A stretch of DNA of 64,000 nt, taken from contig OX638133.1 in NCBI GenBank assembly GCA_951804985.1, positions 72,980,367 through 73,044,366 on the forward strand, in the 5' to 3' direction. This document shows, piece after piece, positions 47,941 through 59,071 of the stretch (the first letter of the stretch is position 1; the number at the start of each line of letters is the position of its first letter). A model generated the notes under the pieces. It had not been told where the DNA came from. It did no database searches and saw only the letters and a program-made list of their open reading frames with translations. Made by a program: the position numbers and the translations under genes. Source of the DNA: Dryomyza anilis (lineage: Eukaryota; Arthropoda; Insecta; Diptera; Dryomyzidae).

Positions 47941-48020
47941 ATCGACTGACACTTTGCGGCAAAATATGATCGCCTTTTAATAGAATCGCGATAGCAATAT
48001 TATCACAATCTTATCACTAC
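47941..48020 (-). promoter_or_regulatory. Maltase gene 1 core promoter with paired GATA motifs
   Basis: On the minus strand: GATA motifs TGATAAG (48010-48016) and TGATAAT (48000-48005), a TATTAAAA box (47975-47982), and an arthropod-type initiator TCAGT (47945-47949) placing the likely start near 47947, 72 bases before the ATG. The same arrangement is conserved upstream of gene 2 although surrounding bases differ. TGATAAG fits the binding site of midgut GATA factors in flies. Confidence 0.65.
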
Positions 48021-48059
48021 TCAACAATCTGGCATTGAGTACAGCTCAAGTTGAAATTA

Positions 48060-48645
48060 CTTTACTATTTAAAAATACTTTTGTGAATTTCGATGTTTTG
48101 ATTTTAACCATATATCCACTCTAATGCACTTATGTGTAGATCACGGAGTTTCTTTGTCAGCTGACACTACACTATCCCTAGTAGAAATTGTAACAGTATC
48201 ATAAATGGAAACTGATCATTAAAAATTGTCATAGTATACAATATTACTAAAAAATCTATGATTATTTTTTATTGGATAAACAAAAAGAGACCCTGATACA
48301 TAGAAAAATGTGCACTAAGGAAATGTTTTTAAAGTGTATTAAAAACTAAATATTATGTAAAATAATATTGGAATTAGAGGAATTTGTTACGATATTCTGG
48401 ACCTCACATGTTATGACATTCAAATTTTGCGAATAATCAGTTATTAAATTTACGAAGTAACACTAACATGTAACTTTAACATGTGGTTAAAAACGTAAAT
48501 TCTATTTTCGACATTTTTAGGTTTCGCCATGGATCCGGAAGAGTTCTTTACAAATAAATATTAAAGTACCTCAAGATACTTAAACGGGATTATTAAGGTG
48601 CCCATTCCGTAAAATTTCTGAAAAATTTGAGGTATTTATTCGCTG
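48060..48645. other. Intergenic DNA upstream of maltase gene 1
   Basis: AT-rich, no gene recognised. Confidence 0.45.
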
Positions 48646-48649
48646 AGGT

Positions 48650-49150
48650 ACACGAAGGGAAAAAACGGAGTGATTTAAGGCAAAACGTGAAAATTCTTTA
48701 TTTTAAGAAACAGATCTACTTAGTTGTCAAAAAAAAGGAACTAAGTGTAATTATTTTTGATATGCAGATAATAATTTCTTCGGTATAAAAAAGTAACTTA
48801 GTGGAATTATTCTTGATATGCAGATATTAATTTCTTAGGTATCAATAAAGTAACTTAGTGGGATTATTCTTGATAATAAGACATTAATTCCTTAGGTATC
48901 AACAATGTTGTTGCTGTTTTCTTGCCAAAAATTAATGAGCACGTGTTCGTATTGCTGTTATTTTTTCGATCTTGCTTTGTATGTATTATTCGTTACTCTG
49001 CATTGTTGTCTCTGTTTGTTCGTGTGTCTCTCGATAGATTGAAAGTAACTAAAAGCATGCCGTTTTTTTTATACAAATACAAAAAAAACTTCTGTATATC
49101 AAGACAAATTTTATTTAGTTACTTTTTTGATACATAATAACATAATGTCT
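48650..49150. mobile_element. Foldback-like element, second copy
   Basis: It starts TACACGAAGGGAAAAAACGG, similar to the terminus of the 1515-2930 element. It contains about four degenerate 57-bp direct repeats built on AAAGTAACTTAGTGGAATTA and TTCTTAGGTATCAA, then the shared internal block with GCACGTGTTCGTATTGCTG and TTGAAAGTAACTAAAAGCAT. The right end is uncertain. Confidence 0.5.
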
Positions 49151-49968
49151 TAATATATAGAAAAAAATGGTTTAGTTAATTTTAGTTAAACTTGTACAAT
49201 TTAAAAACAAGAGATAATTTTTGAGATAATCAAACATATTTATTAGGAAAATTTTAATATTGGGATATTAAAAGAATTTTCTTATCAAATTAAAAACAAA
49301 ATATTTATCTTGAATTTTTTATCTCTTCTTTTTTTTTCTTTTTTATTATTTGAATGCATCATAAGGTAATAAACAATTTGTGTACAATATATTAATCAAA
49401 CACTTACAGCACTTAGAGCACTTCTATAATTGCTCTCAAAATTCCCAAATACCTTCAAATAAGTTTTCATACAAACATTTATACAAACAAACTCTAGTTT
49501 TTAAGAAATTTTATTTTATTTTATTTATTTTACAAAATGTACAAATAATTAGAACTCCCAATAGTTATTCAAAGTGTTCTTCATTTGCCTGTATCCATGC
49601 CAAACCTCGTTATAGAATACCCCTTTTGACATTCATTGTTCGTAAGTCATATTTTATTTTATGCTCTAGTGTATTGCTGATAAATCGTTAATGGACAAAG
49701 AAATGTGACTTGACAGAGTGGTAATAAGCCCTGATTTTTTGTTTTATTTGTACACGGATACATCCTATCCTATTCATATAATAAATCTCTTTGTTGGCTC
49801 CGCTTCTTCGTCTAAACGGCCGAACCGATTGCCTGAAATTTTTACCACAGATGCGGTATGGTCTGAATGGAATGATGGGCTATATATGGCGGGATGGGAC
49901 AAAGGGGCGTGGCACTTCCTGTATAGCCTAAATTTCTTATATAGCCTAAATATTTCAAAACGATATAA
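49151..49968. other. Intergenic DNA, nothing certain
   Basis: AT-rich until about 49,690, then GC-richer sequence to the hAT insertion site. The 49,770-49,968 part and the sequence resuming at 52,267 were contiguous before the hAT insertion. No gene. Confidence 0.4.
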
Positions 49969-49976
49969 CTTGGCAC
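49969..49976. repeat. hAT target-site duplication CTTGGCAC, left copy
   Basis: An 8-bp duplicate repeated exactly at 52259-52266; 8 bp is diagnostic of hAT integration. Confidence 0.9.
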
Positions 49977-52258
49977 CAGAGTTGTTAAAGAATGCATTCT
50001 TTAATTGTTTTGTACTCAAATGAATGGGAATTCAAAATTCATTTTTGTCAAAAGAATGGGAATTCAAACGCTTGAATTCCCAATCAGATGGCCTTCAAAA
50101 TGAATGCATTCATCAAGGAATGCATTCATTTCAGTTTGAATTCTTTTTTGGCAAAAACGAATTCAAAAAACAATAAATGCATTCATTTTTTGGCATTCAT
50201 TTGTTTTTGTAATTTGTCAGAAAAATAAGGATTACAATATTAAAGTCGTAAAATCACGCATTTTCCGGAATTTTTGTTGTTATTGACATTTTAATGAAAA
50301 TATATCATTGCTATTGGATAATTATTAGGTTATATTTTATTAAAATCTGCGTTTTCACAAATATGTGAACAATAACAATGAATTGAACAACTTTGTGGCA
50401 AACATTTTCGGGAATTATGGGATCGTGGGACTAGAAGCTCTTATTTGTCAGCGACACACATACGGCAAATTCCGTGAAACTCAAATTTCGTATTTTGTAG
50501 CAGCGCAACGTCAACAGTGTTGATGTTGTGCATTTTTGTTTAGTAGCGAAGTACTAAAAATAAAGTACTTAACAATACTAATTATGTATATAATGTCATT
50601 TATTAAACAATTTAAATAAATTTAAATTTGTCAAATTTAATTACATGTCAACTGGCTTGTTTTTTAATTTCTTATTGGCGAATAATTAACACATTTTAAT
50701 AATTATTAAGGGTGTGTGTGAGTTCGAATATATTGCTGACTAAGCTAAACTTTGTCGGTAATGCAGCGTTTACTTTTCAATTTAGCTACCTTTCGAGCAA
50801 ATTAAATTGGAAGACATCAAACAGACATATGATAATCGTTTTATTAGAATGGCGATCGAATTAAACCCCATACAATTTAGTTTAATCAGCAATATAGTCG
50901 AACTCTCAATATGAAAAATGTGCGTTTTAAAAATAGTACTTTTGTAATTCATAAAGGCGAAAAGTACGAACTTACGTTTTCTACGTTTTTCTTTTTTTAG
51001 TTTTTGGATAACATTTCACATCACCGTGTCTATTTTATTACATTAAAAAATATAATAATTATTAAAATAGAGATATTATTTACATACAAAAAAGATTTCT
51101 GACATCGGTTTGGATTATTTTACAGATTATGCCTCTTACAGTTTGTCCGCCATTTTTTAAAATGTTTTTTTTTCTTTATGTGCATAAATTTGCATTGCAT
51201 ACATAGTTTAATTTTAGTATAAGAACTAAACATTTGAATACAAGAGTACGATACTTAGAGTACGAAAAGTACAAACTTAACGTTTTCCCAACGTTCTTCG
51301 CAACAATTTGATTTTTGCGTTTTCTGGAATTGTCATCAATGTTTTCGGCGCGTGCCAACCGCACGGCCGGACTATTGCTATGCGCTCAAGTACAGCGCGC
51401 GAAGTCCACGAACTTATTTCGTGGAATTGTTGCGACCCAACATTTTTGCAATAATCGTTAATTTACGCAATGTCGATTCAGTCGGAAAAGTATTTTCCTG
51501 CAACAAATCACATTCGCCATTTTCTTTATGTCTTTTGTTGCTAGAAATATCCAAAAATGACACAGTATACTTGGGGAAAAACTGTATTAAAAAATGTAAT
51601 GCCCTTTAGCATGATAGTGGCGATATGTATATATATTAATTACGCAAAAACAAAATGTTACTTTATACATAATTAGTAGTTAGTAATAATTTTTAGTACT
51701 TCGCTGCTAAACAAAAATGCGCAACATCAACACTGCGCAACATCAACACTGCGCAACATCAACACTGTTGACGCGCTGCTGCAAAATACGAAATTTGAGT
51801 TTCACGGAATTTGCCGTATGTGTTTCGCTGACAAATAAGAGCTTCTAGTCCCACAATCCCATAATTCCCAAAAATGTTTGCCACAATGTTGTCCAATTCA
51901 TTGTAATTGTTCACATATTTGTGAAAACGCAGATTTTAATAAAATATACTCTAATAATTGTCCAATAGCAATGATATATTTTCATTAAAACGTCAATAAC
52001 AACAAAAATTCCGGAAAATGCGGGATTTTACGACTTTAATATTGTAACCCTTATTTTTCTGACAAATTACAAAAACAAATGAATGCCAAAAAATGAATGC
52101 ATTCATTGTTTTTGGAATTATGTTTTGCCAAAAAAGAATTCAGACTGAAATGAATGCATTCATTTTGAAGGCCATCTGATTGGGAAATCAAGCGTTCCAT
52201 TCTTTTCAATTTTTTAGATGAATGCATTCCCAAAAGAATGCATTCTTTAACAACTCTG
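49977..52258. mobile_element. Non-autonomous hAT element with about 600-bp inverted arms
   Basis: Both ends begin CAGAGTTGTTAAAGAATGCA in inverted orientation, matching the hAT terminal pattern, and are flanked by an exact 8-bp TSD. The inverted arms extend to about 50,600 and 51,650 (roughly 600 bp each), far longer than usual hAT TIRs, and are themselves full of ATGCATTC words. The 1-kb centre has no transposase. The arms are similar but not identical, with indels. Total 2,282 bp. Confidence 0.88.
51718..51767. repeat. 16-bp triplication in the right hAT arm
   Basis: Three tandem copies of GCGCAACATCAACACT; the left arm has the unit once (reverse, about 50,519-50,540). The expansion happened after the arms formed. 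Confidence 0.85.
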
Positions 52259-52266
52259 CTTGGCAC
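52259..52266. repeat. hAT target-site duplication, right copy
   Basis: CTTGGCAC, identical to 49969-49976. Confidence 0.9.
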
Positions 52267-52504
52267 TTACAGCAGCTACAAACATTAAACAAAAAACTCA
52301 AATACAAAAAAAAATTTTAAAAGCAAAAACAAAAGTAATAATATAAAACTAAAAGGCAAAGTAAAGGAAAAACAAAAAAAGAAAAATAAAAACAATTTTT
52401 TTTTCGACATTGTTTTTGGGGAATATTTTTTTTTGAAAATGGTGATTGCGACCATTTTTGTCGTACAAAAAAATTCAAAAACATTTTTTTTTCTTTAAAC
52501 TCAT

Positions 52505-52950
52505 CCACCAAAATTCACCACAACGAAATTCGCCATAATAAAAATCACCTCACTAAAATTCACCACACTAAAATTCACTACACTAAAACTCACCACACTA
52601 AAATTCACCACACTAAAATTCACCACACTAAAATTCACTACACTAAAACGCACCACACTAAAAATCACCACACTAAAGTTCACTACACTAAAATTCACCA
52701 CACTAAAATTCACCACACTAAAGTTCACCACACTAAAACTCACCACAATAAAATCAATCACACAAAAATTCATCACCCTAAAATTCACCACACTAAAACT
52801 TCTACTGGGAAAAACTCTACGGGGAAAAACTCTACGGGGAAGAATTCTATCGGGAAGAATTCTACAGAAAATTGTTCTATTTGGAAGAATTTTACAAGAA
52901 ATTTTTCTACTGGAAAAAATTCTACGGCGAAATATTTTACGGAGAATTAT
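52505..52950. repeat. 15-bp minisatellite in two sequence phases
   Basis: 52,505-52,800 is about 20 tandem copies of a 15-mer around CTAAAATTCACCACA. From 52,800 to about 52,950 the 15-bp period continues in register as about ten copies around GGGAAGAATTCTACG. The shared core AATTCNAC suggests one origin with later divergence. Open frames (VVNFS repeats on minus, FYG-type repeats on plus) follow from the 15-bp period and are not genes. Confidence 0.85.
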
Positions 52951-53480
52951 TATATGGGGAAGCACAGTCTGAGAAAGAATTGTTATTGAGAAAAATTGTT
53001 TTGGCGGAGAATTATTTTTGTTTTGGTTACTACATTTATAAAACTAATAAAAAATTTCCTCAGCGAAGCACGGGTCCCTGATATAAATAATAAAATATTT
53101 TTATATTAATAGAATCGCTCCATATCCTTTCATTCACAAAATCTTTGTACGTGTCGTGCACGGGTCCAGCTATTTTTAATATGTCCCCATAAAATGGTGT
53201 ATGTTCAAATAGAAACATAATTATTTATGCCTTCAAATAAAAAAAAGGAACTCTCATGTACTCAAAATCATATATTCAAACTGTTTTGGAATTGCTGAAA
53301 AATAAATATATTCCGGAGAAACATATCTTTGTTTTTGCTAAAAATTGGTCTGGTTCAAAAGTAGTCACTAAAGAATGAATCGACGGATTTGCCTGATTCT
53401 TTTTTTTTCTAAATACAAGAGTGATTTAGGAAAAACGAAAAGTCGGAAAGAAACGACTTCTTGACCTACAATGAACAGAG
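52951..53480. other. AT-rich intergenic DNA
   Basis: No gene or clear repeat. 53,050-53,085 carries a CAGCGAAGCACGGGTCCCTG stretch of the kind found at ends of dispersed insect repeats. Confidence 0.35.
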
Positions 53481-53484
53481 TTAA

Positions 53485-53800
53485 TCGATCATGAGGATCG
53501 AGCTATCACATGTTTAACTTTAAATGGCTGTAGAATCTAAATTGCTTAGATTTGTCGTTTAGGGGTCAAACATCGCACTTTTTATCCCATATTAAATATG
53601 ATTATTTGGTATAAAAATCATAGGGATCGACTTAGAAGGATTCGAGATATCGCATCTTTAACTTCAAATGACTGTAGAATTTAAACGGAGCGTAGTAGAG
53701 GGAAATCGCGTCTTTAACTTGAAATGGCTGTATAATCTAAACAGAGCTTCGTAGAGGAGTCAACCTTCGCACTTTTTATACCATATTAAATCTGATACGC
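53485..53800. repeat. Diverged relatives of the satellite monomer
   Basis: Two to three tandem-like units share the satellite's order of landmarks: GGCTGTA, then TAAACGGAGCGTAGTAGAGG or CTAAACAGAGCTTCGTAGAG, then GTCAA, a CGCACTTTTTATA block, and ATTAAAT. In the big array the same order is GGCCGTA, CTAAACGGAGCGTCCTAGAG, GTCGAAAG, GCGCATTTTATA, TTTAATG. The match is visible by eye but weak. Confidence 0.55.
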
Positions 53801-54180
53801 AGGTGGCCCCTAAATACTAATATACACATGCATAAGAGTGATTTTTTATCAATATCGGTGTCCAAAATATCATAATAATTGGAGAGATCAACTTGCGGAC
53901 AAAACATATCAATTTGTGAAAATGTCAGAAAATCTATAAAGTCAAAGGATTATATACTAATCAACTGCAAGGTTTTGTTATTCTTAAATTATAAAACATC
54001 TTTAAAATAAATAAAACATTTGTTTTGTTTGGGTTCATCGTTTTTAATTTGACATAATTTATCAAAATATCATATAACAAATTCGACCAGTAGGGTGTGC
54101 CACAAACAACTGAACCATTTTAAAGTACTCGATATTATAGAAAATGCGATTTTATAGAAGCACATTTAGCACATTCAGCA

Positions 54181-54244
54181 TTATATCTCCAAAATAAGAG
54201 CTTCATAGGGTTGCAGCAGGAAATTAGAAGCATCAATGCTGTCA
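54181..54244 (-). CDS. Maltase gene 2 exon 6
   Basis: 64 bp encoding [20 protein letters not shown] and TAA at 54181-54183. Confidence 0.85.
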
Positions 54245-57200
54245 CTATAAAAATAAAAATTTAATAAAATTTACAGAGTATTTTAAAATACTTTTTATTC
54301 AAATCTTACCCCACTTGGCGCGCTGAAATGGTGTTCACAATTTTCGTACTCAAAACCCCACTAATGCGCAACGTGTCCACAATACTGCCCGTAATCAGCT
54401 GATCTTTGACATTGGCCAGCAATACGTAGGTCTTCTCATTTGCCAGAGAGCTAAAATACAACGATTTTTAGATTACCCATTTTTTTTCATAATCTCACTT
54501 ACCGTTTGATCGCCAATATATTATCACCCACCGCACCATAACTCAAGGCCCCATATTGCAATGTTTTCGTCTTACGCAGCTCCATCATTTGTTTGTAGAC
54601 ACTCAAATGACTTTTGGTTTGTGTCTGCTCTGAGGCCACATTGACGGTTACATAGTTCGGATTAATGGGCAGCCACGTGCTGCTGTTGGTGGAGAATCCT
54701 GCATTAGCACCAGCGCTCCATTGGAATGGTGTACGCGCTGGATCACGTGTAAATCTCTCATAAATTTCGGAATTAGAATTACAGGCGGCAGGATCACGAC
54801 TGTCCTCCCAAGAGATGTCCAAGTCCAGCATGCCCAATTCTTCGCCCTTTTGTGAAAAGAATAGATTTATTTCAATTATTTTTTTTCATGAGTTCCTACA
54901 AAATTTAGTATCCTAATTTACACATCTAACATATTTGCGGAAAATAAGATAGGATAATTGAATAATATTAAAGCGACTTCAGATTAATAAGGGAGAAAAC
55001 TATATTGATTGCCACGAAATAAACTTCTTCACCTCAAGAAACATATTCACGGTTACGTATTATTTTACTAGCCAATTTATTCAGTTTTTAATATCGAATA
55101 CAATACGAAATCAGGAGCCTAATATTATGAAAAATATACTTGAAATAACATAACGCTATTTCAAAATAAATTTCGTGAACACTTGCGAAAACCTTTATAG
55201 AAATCAATAGGTATTACTATGCAAATGATACAGAAAACAAATTAATAATAATATACGTGATATATCATAAAACTTTGTAAATAACATGAGATTTGGAAAA
55301 TAACATAAGATTTTAGAGATCATAGGAAAACTAAAAATACCAAAAATTTGATATACTCACCATATAGGTAACGCTGACACCCGGTAAAAACATTTGAATC
55401 ATATTCATAATGTCGATTCGGTGCTCACCATAACGGCTGCCTACACGTCGCTGATCGTGATTACCCATCTGTGGTTATATATAAGTATATCGTTTAAGTG
55501 TTATTAATTTCACCAATAAATTACTCAATAACTAATACATACCACCCAATTGGCCGTCTTTCCTGCAGGCATATTTTTCAGCCATTTATCGATGATGCGC
55601 ACAAAATCACCGGCCGGCAGTTGCGTATTATTCTTATCGCCATTACCATCAACAATGAATTGGAAATTAAATGGTATCTGTGCACCATTTGTCGTTTTAT
55701 TGCCATACATTTGCATAACATAATCGATCGGCGAATAGGTCTCGATCATAAGAACACGCGTATCACCGCCATGTACCCGCTGATAGTCATCCAAAAGTTG
55801 ACGCCACTGATAGACCATATCCACGGTTTCAGGTAAATCTTGTGTATATTTATGCAAGAGATATGACGAATCTTCTGGATCATCTGTATAGCCACTGAGT
55901 GGTTCATCGGGATAGCGTCCATCTGCATCGGGTAGAACTTCAAAACACCATGGTACAGCGTCCACACGAAAACCGGCAACACCGCGATCCATCCAATAGG
56001 TGAGCACACGTTTCATTTGTTCAACAACAGCAGGATTACGATAATTTAGATCGGGTTGTTTAACCGCAAACTGATGCAAATAGTATTGCTGACGTTTGTC
56101 GTTCCATTCCCAGGCGCTGCCACGAAAGGCTTGCAGCTACAAAAAATAAAGGTAAGTAAAATATTAATACACCGAATAAATTACTGTAGTAAATTATATA
56201 CATGTTATATCTTAATTGTGAAAAAAAATTAATTCTACTACATTTTGTTGGCTTTTTAAATACATTTGTCTTTATTTGTCTTATTTTTACTACAGCATGT
56301 ATTGAAAATTCGTTCTCTACGTATTGCACAAACTGTATTGATTTTAGCTTTTCTAATACAAATGTATTGAAATTTTGTATGGAAAAGCTGTCAAAATATG
56401 TAGTAATATTCCATACAAAAACAACTAAATCAGTTTAGTAAAAATAAATACATTTGCATGTGGATTTAAATCAAATACATATGTATTTATTTTAAAGACA
56501 TTTTTAGTTATTGTCAATGCAGTATTTTTTCGGTGTATAAAATAGTTATTATGTTTATTATGTCAGTGAGAAAATTCGTTTACTGAGGCTAATTTATGGT
56601 AATAAATCTTATGCCAATTACTGTATTAAATGGCATCAATTCGAATATGGCAAATATTAATTTAGTTAGACAGCAGTTTAAAAAACGACGATCAAAATAC
56701 AACTACAGTAAAATAAAGCACATAGAGAACTTTAAGCGTAAAATACCAATTCTATTGATTCTTTTATAAATACTTTAAGCATAAAGATTTTTTCTTTACA
56801 AATAGATGAATTAAACGAAATAAATATAGTATCAATATTTCTAAAACTTACCCAGTTATTAGGTGGCTTTCGTGTACCATCCTCCTGGACATAACCATCA
56901 TGCCACACATAGTAATCCTCGTAGCCCTTTTCGCGATTCACCGACTTCTGGAACCAAACATTCTCATCACTCGAATGATTCGGAACAAAATCCAAGATAA
57001 TTTTTAAACCACGCGCATTAGCCTCACGTATCAACTCATCGAAATCATCCAAAGTGCCATATTCAGCCTGTATGTCAAAGAAATCAGCAATATCATAACC
57101 GAAATCCGCCATGGGTGAGGTGTAAATCGGCGATAACCATGTTGCTGTTACACCGATCTCTTTTAAATAGTCTAGCTTGGAGGTGATTCCCTTCAAATCA

Positions 57201-57385
57201 CCAATACCATCGCCATTCGAGTCCATAAAAGAGCGTGGATAGATCTGATAGAATTGTGCGATCTGCCACCAGTCACGTGTAGCGGTTGTGGTTTCAGCAA
57301 TACCACCCGTACCACTGCATGCCTGCGCATAGTGCTGATGCTGGTAGATCAACACACTGCACAAGATCACTGCAAGGATCCTCAT
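54181..57385 (-). CDS. Maltase (GH13 alpha-glucosidase) gene 2, intact
   Basis: Secreted alpha-glucosidase releasing glucose from maltose or sucrose, probably in gut lumen or saliva. Exons: 57385-56852, 56136-55543, 55468-55361, 54846-54503, 54450-54310, 54244-54181, all GT/AG; total 1,785 bp, 594 residues plus stop. The ATG at 57385 is chosen over an upstream in-frame ATG (57403) because it matches gene 1 and starts a clean signal peptide ([12 protein letters not shown], cleavage about 22). Motifs: [28 protein letters not shown] (nucleophile Asp237), VLMIETYSP (acid/base Glu310), MGNHD (Asp381), [16 protein letters not shown]-terminal beta domain ending YEALILEI. Length is usual for insect maltases. 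Intron 1 carries a MITE. Closest relative in the window is gene 1. Confidence 0.93.
54310..54450 (-). CDS. Maltase gene 2 exon 5
   Basis: 141 bp encoding [18 protein letters not shown] to ISARQVG; acceptor TTTTAG, donor GTAAGA. Confidence 0.85.
54503..54846 (-). CDS. Maltase gene 2 exon 4
   Basis: 344 bp from [18 protein letters not shown] to LAIKR (split codon), donor GTAAGT. Confidence 0.92.
55361..55468 (-). CDS. Maltase gene 2 exon 3
   Basis: 36 codons from [14 protein letters not shown] to GVSVTYM; donor GTGAGT. Introns of 74 bp before and 514 bp after. Confidence 0.9.
55543..56136 (-). CDS. Maltase gene 2 exon 2
   Basis: 198 codons from [14 protein letters not shown] to AGKTANWV, with the catalytic nucleophile and acid/base motifs; acceptor TTGTAG, donor GTATGT. 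Confidence 0.92.
56170..56535. mobile_element. MITE in maltase gene 2 intron 1
   Basis: 366 bp with inverted ends CACCGAATAAATTACTG and CACCGAAAAAATACTG, flanked by TA on both sides, as for Tc1/mariner-type MITEs. Interior is rich in inverted ATACATTTG words. A split relative lies at about 59,902-60,045 and 61,318-61,489. Confidence 0.75.
56852..57385 (-). CDS. Maltase gene 2 exon 1
   Basis: 178 codons: signal peptide and N-terminal barrel to TRKPPNNW, donor GTAAGT. Same length as the two pieces of gene 1 exon 1 combined (534 bp). Confidence 0.92.
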
Positions 57386-57449
57386 TTTGTCGATAAATTT
57401 CAATTCAAAGTTTTACAAAACTAACTACAACATTAGTTTTAAATAATTA

Positions 57450-57530
57450 ATATCGACTGACACTTTGTGGCAATATATGATCGCTTTTTAATAAAATCGC
57501 AATCGCAATATTATCACAATCTTATCAGTA
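57450..57530 (-). promoter_or_regulatory. Maltase gene 2 core promoter with paired GATA motifs
   Basis: Minus strand: TGATAAG (57521-57527), GTGATAA (57511-57517), TATTAAAA (57486-57493), initiator TCAGT (57456-57460) with likely start near 57458, 73 bases from the ATG. Spacing matches the gene 1 promoter almost base for base. Confidence 0.65.
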
Positions 57531-57599
57531 CTCAACGATCTGGCATTGAGTGCAGCTCACGTTCAAGTGCTTTTCCTATTTAACAATACTTTTGTGAAT

Positions 57600-58690
57600 T
57601 TCGATTTTTCGATTTCAACTTTCATATGTCAGCTCTAAAGAATTGCACTGCGCTACAGAGAAACAAAATATCATCAATATGATGATTATATTCATATATA
57701 TTATGAATATTTCATCAACTAACATATTTATTATATTAAATATTTCATTCATTGAATTAATATTTAATGTATTTTGTGTTCAATATGATGTTTTTATTGT
57801 TGAATCAATTATTGGAAATCATTTTTTTTTCGTATTTTACAGAAAAAAAAATCTTTATTAAAGGAAGAACAAAATTGTCCAAAAAAAAAATATATTTTTT
57901 TTTTAAGTAAGAAAAAATTGTCCAAAAAATAAAATAAAAAATTATTCAAAATTTGTATATATATTTTTAAAAAAATATTTTTCAAAAATTAATTATTTTT
58001 AATACAGTGTTATATTATAAATAAATATATTACAAAACATTTTACAAATTTATCCATGTCGAGCAAGCTTATATAAGAAAGAATAAACAAGAACTACTTG
58101 AGAACTCTAAAAATAGCAAAAAATTAACGAAAAATAAATATTTTTATTTAAATTTAATTTCAAGAACAATATTCTACGTATATTTTATACTTTTTCATTC
58201 ATTGTTGTTTTGCAGTGATCCATATTATGAATTGTTCTTCAATACAATGAATCATTGTTTAGAGAATGAATAATATGAATTCGATTTTTTTCTGTGTATG
58301 AGATATCACTTTGTCAGCTGACTCTGTACTGTTCTCTGATTTTATTTATCTATAATATAATTGTATTTGGTTGCCTCTTGCTGTTTGATTTCATTGATGA
58401 GGTGGGTACTTCTGAATAATAACTCTCATACTCATTATTTGTTTTAATATTCGAATTAATTGCAATAGTTAGTAACATGGCACAAATATAAGTGTTTACT
58501 TTAATTGTTGTTTTGATTTAAATGTGCATGTTTGCGAGATTATTTTGAGTACACGTATTTTGTTAGTAAACAAAAAACACTTGCCTTTGACTATTTGTGT
58601 ATTATTAAAACTATACTGCTCAACAAGATTTTTCCAATTGTCATTTCATATATAATTTCCATATTATAAGAGAACTCTTATTTTGTCTGT
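57600..58690. other. AT-rich intergenic DNA upstream of maltase gene 2
   Basis: Very AT-rich, with ATCATCAATATGATGAT-type short palindromes near 57,670 and an ATGAATCATTG-rich stretch near 58,200-58,290 that may be degenerate ends of one AT-rich repeat. No gene. Confidence 0.4.
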
Positions 58691-58695
58691 ACTTA

Positions 58696-59071
58696 CCCAG
58701 TCTGCCATGTCTCGGAGTCCTTCGATGCCTCGAAGACTTCTCGAATACCTTCGATAAAAAAATTCGATCTCGTAGCATTCTCGATTCTAATTTTTAAAAA
58801 TGTTCGTACATTTAAATTCTTTGACAAGATACGATATTTAAACATTTATCAAACCGATATCGCAATATTTTTCGCAGCAATCTCGAACATTGATCATTTT
58901 TTTTGTTCGATACCGTTCCGATTTGGAAAGATTTCTCGTATCGAGAAAACTCCGACAGAACGTTTCGGTATCTTCCTACCATCTAGGTCCAATTTGTCGC
59001 TCGATATCGTGTAATTTCTCCATATAATCGCATTGATCTCGTAACGATATCGATACGAATGGCATACTGGG
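58696..59071. mobile_element. MITE family C, copy 1
   Basis: 376 bp with inverted ends CCCAGTCTGCCAT and CCCAGTATGCCAT; TA lies on both outer sides. Interior full of ATCGAT and TATCGA words. Other copies at 62,905, 63,418 and 63,826. No coding capacity. Confidence 0.75.

Noticed and set aside
52501..52965. A 154-codon repeat protein gene on the minus strand
   Set aside because: The VVNFS repeats are a by-product of a 15-bp minisatellite; there is no domain outside the repeat.
57386..57403. Upstream ATG of maltase gene 2 as the start
   Set aside because: It adds six polar/charged residues before the signal peptide and is not shared with gene 1; the ATG at 57385 fits better.
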